Assembly (NCBI GenBank): GCA_021851875.1
Contig: JAJZQI010000004.1
Location: forward strand, 120,536-184,535
Length of the DNA stretch: 64,000 nt
Origin: Pseudomonadota bacterium
Lineage (GTDB): Bacteria > Pseudomonadota > Gammaproteobacteria > Burkholderiales > JAJZQI01
Reading direction: 5' to 3'
The position numbers were made by a program, and so were the translations under genes. The notes under the pieces are model-generated. The model was not told the origin of the DNA. It did no database searches and saw nothing but the letters and a program-made list of their open reading frames with translations. This document shows positions 1 to 6,747 of the stretch, piece after piece. The first letter of the stretch is position 1. Every line of letters begins with the position of its first letter.

Positions 1-187
1 GCAAGACATGCAGGGCAACGCCGTAGATGAACTGCAGCATGAAACCCAGCAGCAGCATATGGGCATGGATGCGCGGCACGTTGCCGGGCAACAGATCCGG
101 TGCCGCCAGCCGCGTCAGCGCAACCAAACCGCCCAGCAAGGCGTAGATCAAGGCAGCAGTAATAAACAGCCGGTTACGTTTGTGCAT
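1..187 (-). CDS. Heme-copper oxidase subunit I-like / NnrS-like membrane protein (N-terminus only)
   Basis: Partial gene: the start is inside the window and the rest runs off the left edge. It is not in the ORF track; I translated the reverse strand. The ATG at 187 follows a strong GAGGAGG ribosome site. The 62 visible residues hold one hydrophobic helix (ITAALIYALLGGLVAL), then PRIHAHMLLLGFMLQFIYG. The His-x-His at the head of a second helix resembles the heme-ligating helix II of cbb3-type oxidase subunit I, and also the HAHE-type helix of NnrS proteins. Both families handle heme and are linked to nitric oxide or microaerobic respiration. It is divergent from a DNR-type regulator and has a matching FNR-type site upstream, so control by that regulator is likely. 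Too little is visible to choose between the families. Confidence 0.6.
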   Translation of the reverse strand, partial: MHKRNRLFITAALIYALLGGLVALTRLAAPDLLPGNVPRIHAHMLLLGFMLQFIYGVALHVL

Positions 188-214
188 GATACCCTCCTCG
201 CAGATTATAACTTC

Positions 215-256
215 ATTATGGTATAAACTTGAGCCAAACTCCTTGACCCAAGTCAA
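215..256 (-). promoter_or_regulatory. FNR/DNR-type box and class II promoter for the leftward membrane gene
   Basis: A perfect inverted repeat TTGACCCAAGTCAA lies at 243-256 between the divergent membrane gene and the regulator. It fits the TTGAY-N4-RTCAA sites of FNR, ANR and DNR proteins. On the minus strand a CATAAT -10 hexamer (215-220) is centred 32 bp from the centre of the box. That puts the box near -41.5, the classical position for class II activation, and leaves a leader of about 20 nt. A second -10-like TATAAT lies at 204-209 but gives non-standard spacing. For the rightward regulator the box lies 13 bp before the start codon, which suggests negative autoregulation (inference). Confidence 0.6.
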
Positions 257-269
257 ACAAAACTCAACC

Positions 270-950
270 ATGCCGCTGTCGTCCGCCCTCCTGCCGCAAC
301 TGTCGCGCAACTACCTGCTATCCCCACTGACTGCCCAGGAACTCGCCCGCGTCGCTCTGCGGGCCCATATCAGCAGCCTCGCTGCCGGCACCATGCTGTT
401 CCAGCGAGGCGACGAAGCGCGCCATTTTTATCTGCTGCAAAGTGGGCTCATCAAGCTGTACCGGCTGGCCCCCAGCGGCGAAGAAAAGGTGCTGGAGCTG
501 ATTCGGCCGCAGCAGGTTTTCGCTGAAGCCGTCATGTTCATGGATAACGTTTATCCTGTGCATGCCACGGCGGTAGAGCCGAGCACGGTCATCGAATTCG
601 ACAACCAGGATTTTGTCGAGCTGCTGCAGGAAAACAGCAGCCTGGCATTTCGCCTGATGTCGAGCATGAGCCGCCGCATTCACGGGCTGGTCAATGAAAT
701 TGACCAGCTGACGCTGCACAGCGGCACGGAAAGATTGATCGGTTTTTTGCTGCAGGGTTTGCCGGAACAGGCTGAGAACGGCATCGTGGTCACCCTGCCC
801 GCCAGCAAACAGGTCATTGCCTCACGCCTGGGCATGCAGCCGGAAACGCTGTCCCGTATTTTGCACAAGCTGCGTCAGGCAGGGTTAATTGAGGAAGACG
901 GACATGATTTGAAACTGCTTGACCCGGCCCAACTGAAGCGCCATTTGTAA
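270..950 (+). CDS. dnr: Crp/Fnr-family transcription regulator, DNR-like (NO/anaerobic control)
   Basis: 226 aa counted from the ATG at 270 (MPLSSALLPQ); the ORF-track start at 180 would place the FNR-type box inside the coding region. The N-terminal cyclic-nucleotide-like sensor domain covers about residues 20-140, followed by a long dimerisation helix and a C-terminal helix-turn-helix (about 178-198, ASKQVIASRLGMQPETLSRI). The stretches SGLIKLYRLAPSGEEKVLEL and FAEAVMFMD closely follow Pseudomonas DNR. No FNR-type N-terminal cysteine cluster is present, so an iron-sulfur oxygen sensor is unlikely. DNR proteins sense nitric oxide through heme and activate denitrification genes. Effector and regulon here are inferred from family resemblance and the adjacent palindrome. 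Confidence 0.85.
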   Translation: MPLSSALLPQLSRNYLLSPLTAQELARVALRAHISSLAAGTMLFQRGDEARHFYLLQSGLIKLYRLAPSGEEKVLELIRPQQVFAEAVMFMDNVYPVHATAVEPSTVIEFDNQDFVELLQENSSLAFRLMSSMSRRIHGLVNEIDQLTLHSGTERLIGFLLQGLPEQAENGIVVTLPASKQVIASRLGMQPETLSRILHKLRQAGLIEEDGHDLKLLDPAQLKRHL

Positions 951-1003
951 AGCAATATTAACAATTGGCAACATTTGCCCGCAAAATTCAAGTCGAATAG
1001 AGG

Positions 1004-1021
1004 CATCCTGTTTTCAGGATG
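1004..1021 (+). other. Small perfect hairpin after the regulator gene
   Basis: CATCCTG-TTTT-CAGGATG forms a 7-bp stem with a 4-nt loop, 53 bp after the dnr stop. No T-run follows, so it is at best a weak terminator or an RNA-stabilising element. The rest of 951-1074 is AT-rich and shows nothing else I can identify. Confidence 0.35.
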
Positions 1022-1074
1022 TACTACCCCATCGGAAACGCTGAAACTCAATTTAAATCTCTGCACGAGAGCAT

Positions 1075-1318
1075 ATGATGAAACATTCGATTACCACTTT
1101 GGCTCTGGCTTGCATTCCGGACGCCATGATTTCTGTGGCTGCCATGCCCGATGGCGGACCGCAACAGCCCGATGGACGAAAGTTGGGCCAATAGCCGAAT
1201 GCCCACCTGCATGGATACCCGCGAAGAAGATGATGCTGCTGACGTGTTCATCGATTTCGTTTATCAGGGTGCCGGCGCTGACACCGTAAACCGTTTCCTG
1301 GATATCACCAGCGAATAA
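1075..1318 (+). pseudogene. Small exported protein, apparently frameshifted
   Basis: Unrecognised. Frame 1 opens at ATG 1075/1078 with a signal-peptide-like segment (MKHSITTLALACIPDAMISV) but stops at 1192-1194. The overlapping next frame, open from about 1130, continues as an acidic tail (MDESWANSRMPTCMDTREED...) ending in TAA at 1316-1318. Joining them by a +1 shift near the repeated ATGCCCGATGG at 1144-1154 gives one protein of about 80 aa with a leader. Either this is a disrupted gene or a sequencing error, or a separate 55-aa ORF starts at ATG 1151. The following terminator shows that a rightward transcript ends here. No ORF-track entry captures it correctly: the 975-1289 entry reads the third frame. 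Confidence 0.4.
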
Positions 1319-1343
1319 GGTTGTCACCCTGTGCGGATAAAAC

Positions 1344-1366
1344 GCCTGCCCGGCAGGCATTTTTTA
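1344..1366. terminator. Bidirectional intrinsic terminator
   Basis: GCCTGC-CCG-GCAGGC is followed by ATTTTTTA on the plus strand. On the minus strand the same stem is followed by GTTTTATC and preceded by an A-run. It sits 25 bp after the small ORF stop on the right-going side and 6 bp past the Lon-like gene stop on the left-going side, so it can serve both convergent transcripts. Confidence 0.75.
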
Positions 1367-1372
1367 TTGGTA

Positions 1373-3784
1373 TCAGCGGTTGCGCAGCCCAGTGCGGTAT
1401 TCACCCTTGGAATGCTCTTCCAGATGGCACATGCGGCGGTAGCGCATGAGTGTTTTCTGCACCGATCCCAGCACGCTGTTGGGCGGATAATTGCCGCGAT
1501 TGTCCAGCTCGCCGAACGGCACACCGAGCAGCAGCTCCAACCCTTCGCCCACCTGATCGATGACATAAATATGGAACTGCCCCTGCTCGACGGCTTGCAG
1601 CACGGCCGGACTGAGCATCAGGTGCGGCTGGTTGCGCGACGGCAGAATGACGCCCTGTGAACCATCCAGACCGTCGGACTGGCAAACACGGAAAAACCCC
1701 TCGATTTTTTCGTTCAGCCCGCCGACCGGCAACACCTCGCCGAACTGGTCGAGCGCGCCGGTCACCGCAATGCCCTGGCGAATCGGCAAACCGGACAAGC
1801 TCGACAGCAGGGCATACAGTTCGGCGCAGGAAGCCGAGTCGCCCTCCACGCCGAAGTACTCCTGCTCGAACACCAACGCGCCGTTGACCGACAAGGGGCC
1901 AAGGTGGGCAAACAGGGTGGCGAAGTAGGTCTGCAGAATAAACATGCCCTTGTCGTGGATCGGACCGGACATTTCCACTTCGCGGGCAATGTTGAGCACC
2001 CCTTCTTTGCCGGGGAAAGTGCGCGCCGACACCACCACCGGCATGCCGAAACGGTGATCGCCCAGGTCCAGCACAGTCAGGCCGTTGATACGCCCCACCC
2101 GTTCGCCCTGCACGGCGATCATGCGTTCACCCTCGGCAATTTCCTCGTGCATGCGCTGATCGGGATAATTGTGCCGCCAGGTTTTCGCGGCCAGCGCCGC
2201 TTCCACCTCGGCACGCTGCACCAGCGACCCGGCGGCCATGGCGGCGCTTTCCACCACCAATTGCTCAAGATAGGCGAACACGGCGTACAAGCGTGTCTGG
2301 TCGTCCGCTTCGCGGTGCATTTCCTCCAGCAAACGGGCCACTGCATCGGCGGTGAAGTGCGGCAGTCCGTGCCGTTCGCAGGTGTGCGCCACAAATACCG
2401 CGCCGGCACGATGGCTGGCGCTGCCGGCCTTGAAGCTTGCGGCAAAATCCACCTTGATGCGGAAATAGCGGCCGAACTCGGGATCGTCCTCCTGCAGCTG
2501 GTAGTAGTGCTCGCGGCTGCCGATCAGCACGATTTTCACCGCCACATCCACCGCCTCCGGCTCCAGCGACACCACCGGAGAAGGCGCGTTCAGGCTGGTG
2601 GGGTCCTCGATCTGCAGGCGTCCGCTGCGCAAAAATCGCCGTAGCTTTTCCCACACCAACGGGTCGGCCAACAAGTCGCGCAAATGCAGCAACAGAAAGC
2701 CGCCGTGCGCCCGCAGCAGGCTGCCGGCGCGGATGCGGGAAAAGTCCGTCACCAGCACCTCGTCTTCCACCTGGTATTCGATGCTGCCGAACAGCGAACG
2801 GAAAACCGGATTGCCTTCGACGATAACCGGCGCGCACAGACAGCCGCCGTTATCCACCACCAGATTGACCTGATAACGGGTCAACAGCTCGGCCAACTCC
2901 GCCTGGGCCGTCGCGTCGGCCGAACCGAACAGATCCAGCTGGTCGAGCAGATCACGTTCCACCGCATCAAGATAGGCGTTCAGCTTCAGCGTGTCCTTGA
3001 TCTGCTGTTTCAAGGCCGAACGGATGGCATGCAGCTCGTTGTCGAGCAAGGGCTTCGCCAGATGGCGCCTGAGTTGTTTTACGGCCTCTGCGGCAGCGCG
3101 CTCTTTTGGCCGCATGCTCTCGAGGAAGGCGGCGATTTCACGCCGCAGCTCGTTTTCGCTGCGCTCGACCGCGTTTTTGCGTTCCCGCGGCAGGGCAATC
3201 ATGTCCTCCTCGGTCACCGGATGCCCGTCATCGGTCAGCAAGGTGAAGACCATGCGGTCCTCCTTGCGGAACAGGCTGAACTGCCGCTCGGCGGCAAAGG
3301 CAGCCAGCGCGGCAAAGGCAATGGCCTCTTCGTCCTTGAAGGCCTTGTTGATGCGCTCGCTTTCCGCCTTGCAATCGGCCGCCGACAGCCGGCGGGGAAT
3401 TTCCACCAGCAGATTCTTCAGCATGGCCGCCATCATGTCGCGCAACACGCGCCCCTGCCCGGCGGGCAAACGCAGGGCCAGCGGCCGCTCCGGCACATCG
3501 ACATTGTGCAGGTAACACAAATCGGGCGGCGCCGGCCGGTGATCCGCCTCTTCCTGCATGGCCGCTTGCAGCAGGGAAGAACGGCCGCTGCCCACCTCGC
3601 CCAGCACAAACAGGTTGTATCCCGGGTGATCCAGCCCCAGTCCGAAGCGGGCCGCCTTTTCCGCCCGTTCCTGGCCGATCCACGGCAAAGGCTCGGCGAC
3701 CAGTTCGCTGGTATCGGCAAAGTCGAACGACGCGGGATCAAGTGTCAGGCGCAGTTGGGAAGGTGTGAGTTGAACGAGTGACAT
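1373..3784 (-). CDS. Lon-family ATP-binding protease (LonH/YcbZ-like)
   Basis: 803 aa. The order is N-terminal AAA-like module, helical insertion, and C-terminal S16 Lon protease domain. The Ser-Lys dyad is visible as GDSAS (Ser near 650) and LNEKIEG (Lys near 693), so the protease site looks intact. The P-loop reads GEVGSGRSS (about 62-70), with arginine where Walker A normally has lysine. ATP hydrolysis may therefore be weak, or the module may be structural. The family (E. coli YcbZ, Pseudomonas AsrA) is a cytoplasmic, Lon-related group tied to stress responses; substrates are mostly unknown. It is a monocistronic gene, divergent from a hypothetical gene and closed by the bidirectional terminator. 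Confidence 0.85.
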   Translation of the reverse strand: MSLVQLTPSQLRLTLDPASFDFADTSELVAEPLPWIGQERAEKAARFGLGLDHPGYNLFVLGEVGSGRSSLLQAAMQEEADHRPAPPDLCYLHNVDVPERPLALRLPAGQGRVLRDMMAAMLKNLLVEIPRRLSAADCKAESERINKAFKDEEAIAFAALAAFAAERQFSLFRKEDRMVFTLLTDDGHPVTEEDMIALPRERKNAVERSENELRREIAAFLESMRPKERAAAEAVKQLRRHLAKPLLDNELHAIRSALKQQIKDTLKLNAYLDAVERDLLDQLDLFGSADATAQAELAELLTRYQVNLVVDNGGCLCAPVIVEGNPVFRSLFGSIEYQVEDEVLVTDFSRIRAGSLLRAHGGFLLLHLRDLLADPLVWEKLRRFLRSGRLQIEDPTSLNAPSPVVSLEPEAVDVAVKIVLIGSREHYYQLQEDDPEFGRYFRIKVDFAASFKAGSASHRAGAVFVAHTCERHGLPHFTADAVARLLEEMHREADDQTRLYAVFAYLEQLVVESAAMAAGSLVQRAEVEAALAAKTWRHNYPDQRMHEEIAEGERMIAVQGERVGRINGLTVLDLGDHRFGMPVVVSARTFPGKEGVLNIAREVEMSGPIHDKGMFILQTYFATLFAHLGPLSVNGALVFEQEYFGVEGDSASCAELYALLSSLSGLPIRQGIAVTGALDQFGEVLPVGGLNEKIEGFFRVCQSDGLDGSQGVILPSRNQPHLMLSPAVLQAVEQGQFHIYVIDQVGEGLELLLGVPFGELDNRGNYPPNSVLGSVQKTLMRYRRMCHLEEHSKGEYRTGLRNR

Positions 3785-3918
3785 GCGGGACCTGCGATTA
3801 TTACGATTGTTTTCCTCATTCTAGCGCAAAAGCCTGCGACCGCAGCGTAACTGCGCACTTAACAACGGGCCGGCAGCGTGCTATTTTCGCCACATTCCGA
3901 CCCTCTGCACAGACACGC

Positions 3919-4329
3919 ATGACCGCAACCACCATTGACGCCCGGCTTGAATTCGATTTCCGCGGCGAGCATTTCCGCCTGTCCGCCACCATTGATCTGG
4001 ATGCGCAGCTCGCGGCCAACGCCACACTGCCTCCGGTTTACACGCTCATCGCACGCGCCAGTAACATCGACCCCTATTCCTATCAGTATGAAGTCATGGA
4101 AATGGCCGATGTGACCTATACCAACCCGCAAGGCCTGGCAGAACAGTATTTCTCCTCCGGCCATTTCGATGAAGCCGCCTTTGTCGCGGCCTGGCAGGAA
4201 CACCGCTTGCGGCGTCTGCTCGCTCCTATCGCCCAGCGGGAACTTGGCATAGACGATCTCACCGGACACCCCGCGCTGGTCCGCGCCCTGACCGCCGCAT
4301 ATCGGCTGGGACAGGAACGGCCGGCCTGA
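3919..4329 (+). CDS. Conserved-looking hypothetical protein, 136 aa
   Basis: I do not recognise this family. The ATG at 3919 (MTATTIDARLEFDFRGE) gives a soluble protein; the ORF-track start at 3778 adds a cysteine-rich extension that overlaps the divergent protease gene. There is no signal peptide or membrane segment. The first half looks beta-rich (LEFDFRGEHFRLSATIDLDAQL), and the second half is helical and rich in Ala, Leu and Arg. Codon use matches the neighbours, so it is probably a real gene. It lies between the Lon-like gene (divergent) and acuI (same strand, 130 bp downstream), neither of which points to a function. Confidence 0.65.
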   Translation: MTATTIDARLEFDFRGEHFRLSATIDLDAQLAANATLPPVYTLIARASNIDPYSYQYEVMEMADVTYTNPQGLAEQYFSSGHFDEAAFVAAWQEHRLRRLLAPIAQRELGIDDLTGHPALVRALTAAYRLGQERPA

Positions 4330-4459
4330 TTTGTGTGCCGGCAAATGCTGCCGCAGAATAGTGCCATCCCCCGGCCACAATGGAACTTGCGGTCCGGCCG
4401 CCCATCCAACCGTCTAAGTCACACACATTCAACCACCCAGCAGAGGATGGATTCCCCAC

Positions 4460-5458
4460 ATGACCGAAACCTTTCTTGCATCACTGATCGACAAGGACGC
4501 TAACGGCGCCATCGGCCACTCGCTCCGCCACATTCCCCAGCCGTCCCCGGAACAGGACGAAGTATTGGTCAAAGTGGCCTTTTCCTCGCTCAACTACAAG
4601 GATGCGCTGGTCTACCGGGGACACCCCGGCATCGTCCGCCATTATCCGCATGCTCCGGGCATCGATGCCGCCGGCACCATTGTACGCAGCGGCAACTCGC
4701 ACTTTGCCGAGGGCACCGCTGTCATCGTCACCGGCTTTGGCCTCGGCACCGCCATCTGGGGCGGCCACGCCGAATATATCAGTGTGCCGGCAAACTGGCT
4801 CGTGCCCTTGCCATCCCCCATGAGCCTGACGGAGAGCATGGCGCTCGGCACCGCCGGATTCACGGCGGCGCTCTGCGTGGATGCGCTATTGCGCCACGAC
4901 ATCCGGCCGGAGCAGGGCGAGATTCTGGTCAGCGGAGCCAGCGGCGGGGTCGGCAGTGTGGCGGTGGCGCTGTTGGCACAGCTCGGTTTTCGCGTGGCCG
5001 CGCTGACGCGCAAAACGGAGTTGGACGATTATTTCCAGCTGTTGGGCGCCGCCCGCACCGTTCACCCGGCGGAACTGACTACCGCACCGGAACGCGCGCT
5101 GCATAAGGAGGTCTGGGCCGGCGCCATCGACACGCTGGGGGGCGACACGCTGAGCGCCATGCTCAAAGGTGTGCGTTACGGCGGCACGGTGGCCGCCTGC
5201 GGCATGGCGGAGAATTCCTCGTTCAGCAGCACCGTGTTCCCCTTTATTCTGCGCGGCGTGAATTTATTGGGCATTGATTCGGTGGAATACCCGCAATCAA
5301 AACGTGCGGCCATCTGGCAAAAACTGGCCAATGAATGGCGCTTGCCGCAACTGCAATCTGTTACGCAAATGGTCGGGCTGCCGGAAATCAAAACGGCGGC
5401 CGAGGAAATGCTGGCTGGCGCACGAACCGGCCGGACCGTCGTGGCCATACAGGCGTGA
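4460..5458 (+). CDS. acuI: Acrylyl-CoA reductase / YhdH-type quinone oxidoreductase
   Basis: 332 aa, zinc-independent medium-chain dehydrogenase/reductase. The N-terminal GroES-like domain carries the family signature SSLNYKDALVYRG (about 42-54) and HAPGIDAAGTI. The Rossmann domain has the NADPH-binding VSGASGGVGSVAVALLAQLG (about 156-175). Characterised members reduce acryloyl-CoA to propionyl-CoA with NADPH and detoxify acrylate; many homologues are untested, so the substrate is an inference. It is convergent with plsC with only 22 bp between the stops. The 130-bp upstream gap holds no clear promoter. Confidence 0.85.
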   Translation: MTETFLASLIDKDANGAIGHSLRHIPQPSPEQDEVLVKVAFSSLNYKDALVYRGHPGIVRHYPHAPGIDAAGTIVRSGNSHFAEGTAVIVTGFGLGTAIWGGHAEYISVPANWLVPLPSPMSLTESMALGTAGFTAALCVDALLRHDIRPEQGEILVSGASGGVGSVAVALLAQLGFRVAALTRKTELDDYFQLLGAARTVHPAELTTAPERALHKEVWAGAIDTLGGDTLSAMLKGVRYGGTVAACGMAENSSFSSTVFPFILRGVNLLGIDSVEYPQSKRAAIWQKLANEWRLPQLQSVTQMVGLPEIKTAAEEMLAGARTGRTVVAIQA

Positions 5459-5480
5459 CGGTTTGTCAGCAGCGGGAAGC

Positions 5481-6194
5481 TCAGGCGGCAGGGTCCAAGC
5501 GGGCCATTTCCGCCTCAATCCAGCTTTCCACCTGCTGATTGAGTTCGCCCGGTTTGACATTGTGGCTGTCAATCGGCTGACCGATTGACACTGTAATGGT
5601 ACCCGGCCGCTTGAGAAAACCGTTCTTGCCCCACAGCCGCCCGGCATTGTGCGCCACCGGCACAACGGGCAGGCGCGTGTGGCTGGCCAGCCAGGCGCCG
5701 CCGATATTGTATTTGCCTTTTTCACCCGGTTTCACGCGCGTCCCCTCCGGAAAGACGACTACGCAGAAACCCTGCTGCACCCGTTCGGCCCCCTGACTGA
5801 GGAGTTGTTTGAGCGCCTCGCGGCCGGCCGAGCGGTCAATCGCAATCGGACTGGTGAGCGCCAGCCCCCAGCCGAAGAAAGGCAGACGCAGCAATTCTTT
5901 TTTCAGCACGAAGGACACCGGCGGGAAAATCGCTGCAAACGCGAGCGTTTCCCAGGCGGACTGGTGTTTGGCAAGAATGATATACGGCGCAGCCGGCAGG
6001 TTTTGCTGCCCTTCGACACGGTAGCGCAAGCCGCACACCCACCGCAGCAGCCACACCATCAGGCGCGACCAGGCGGTGATGAGACGGTAGCGCGTCAGCC
6101 GCGGCAAGGGGGCTGTAAGTAGGGCGAAAAAGGCATAGGGCGGTGTGATGAGCAGTTGCAGCAGCAGAAACAGGCTGGAACGCAGGATCAGCAT
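5481..6194 (-). CDS. plsC: 1-acyl-sn-glycerol-3-phosphate acyltransferase
   Basis: 237 aa, inner-membrane acyltransferase that adds the second acyl chain to lysophosphatidic acid in phospholipid synthesis. There are one or two N-terminal hydrophobic segments (SLFLLLQLLITPPYAFFALL). The acyltransferase motif I appears as KHQSAWET, with Glu rather than Asp in the HX4(D/E) position, and motif III as FPEGTR. Its ATG overlaps the gmhB stop by one base, so the two are translationally coupled. This pairing after glyQ-glyS is typical of betaproteobacteria. Confidence 0.9.
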   Translation of the reverse strand: MLILRSSLFLLLQLLITPPYAFFALLTAPLPRLTRYRLITAWSRLMVWLLRWVCGLRYRVEGQQNLPAAPYIILAKHQSAWETLAFAAIFPPVSFVLKKELLRLPFFGWGLALTSPIAIDRSAGREALKQLLSQGAERVQQGFCVVVFPEGTRVKPGEKGKYNIGGAWLASHTRLPVVPVAHNAGRLWGKNGFLKRPGTITVSIGQPIDSHNVKPGELNQQVESWIEAEMARLDPAA

Positions 6195-6730
6195 CAGGAC
6201 AGAATCGCCTTCACCGCTTCGGCCAGATCGGCATAAATCTGGGTGCCTTGCGGCAAGCCGCCCTTTTCCAGCGTCCGTTCGCCCTTGCCGGTTTTCACCA
6301 GAATCGGATTGGCGCCGACTTCGACGGCCGCCTGCAAATCGCGCAGCGAGTCGCCAATAGCTGGCACACCCTTGAGATCGACGTTGTAGCGGTTGGCGAT
6401 TTCGCGGAACATGCCGGCGCTGGGTTTACGGCAATCACATTCATCCACGTTGGTGTGCGGACAGTAGAACACGGCGTCGATACGACCGCCATACTGCGCC
6501 AGCAGGCGGTGCATCTTGTCGTGAATGGCGTTAAGCGTGGCCATGTCGTACAGACCGCGGCCGACGCCCGACTGATTGGTGGCCACCACCACGCGGAAAC
6601 CCGCCTGGTTCAAACGCGCAATGGCTTCCAGACTGCCGGGAATCGGTTCCCACTCGGCCGGCGACTTGATGAACTCGTCGCTGTCGAAGTTGATCACGCC
6701 ATCACGATCGAGAATGACAAAGCGCGCCAT
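6194..6730 (-). CDS. gmhB: D-glycero-beta-D-manno-heptose-1,7-bisphosphate 7-phosphatase
   Basis: 178 aa, HAD-superfamily phosphatase in ADP-heptose synthesis for the LPS inner core. The start at 6730 (MARFVILDRDG) is preferred over 6751 because AGGGGG lies 5 nt upstream. The catalytic DRDGVIN is at residues 8-14, ATNQSGVGRG is motif II, and CPHTNVDECDC is the zinc loop seen in GmhB. It follows glyS by 17 bp and overlaps plsC by one base, so it belongs to the glyQ-glyS-gmhB-plsC operon. Confidence 0.93.
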   Translation of the reverse strand: MARFVILDRDGVINFDSDEFIKSPAEWEPIPGSLEAIARLNQAGFRVVVATNQSGVGRGLYDMATLNAIHDKMHRLLAQYGGRIDAVFYCPHTNVDECDCRKPSAGMFREIANRYNVDLKGVPAIGDSLRDLQAAVEVGANPILVKTGKGERTLEKGGLPQGTQIYADLAEAVKAILS

Positions 6731-6747
6731 ATTGCCCCCTGCTTTCA

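Noticed and set aside
204-209. TATAAT as the main -10 of the leftward gene
   Set aside because: It would place the FNR-type box near -52, an unusual position. CATAAT at 215-220 gives the canonical -41.5. It remains a possible secondary promoter.
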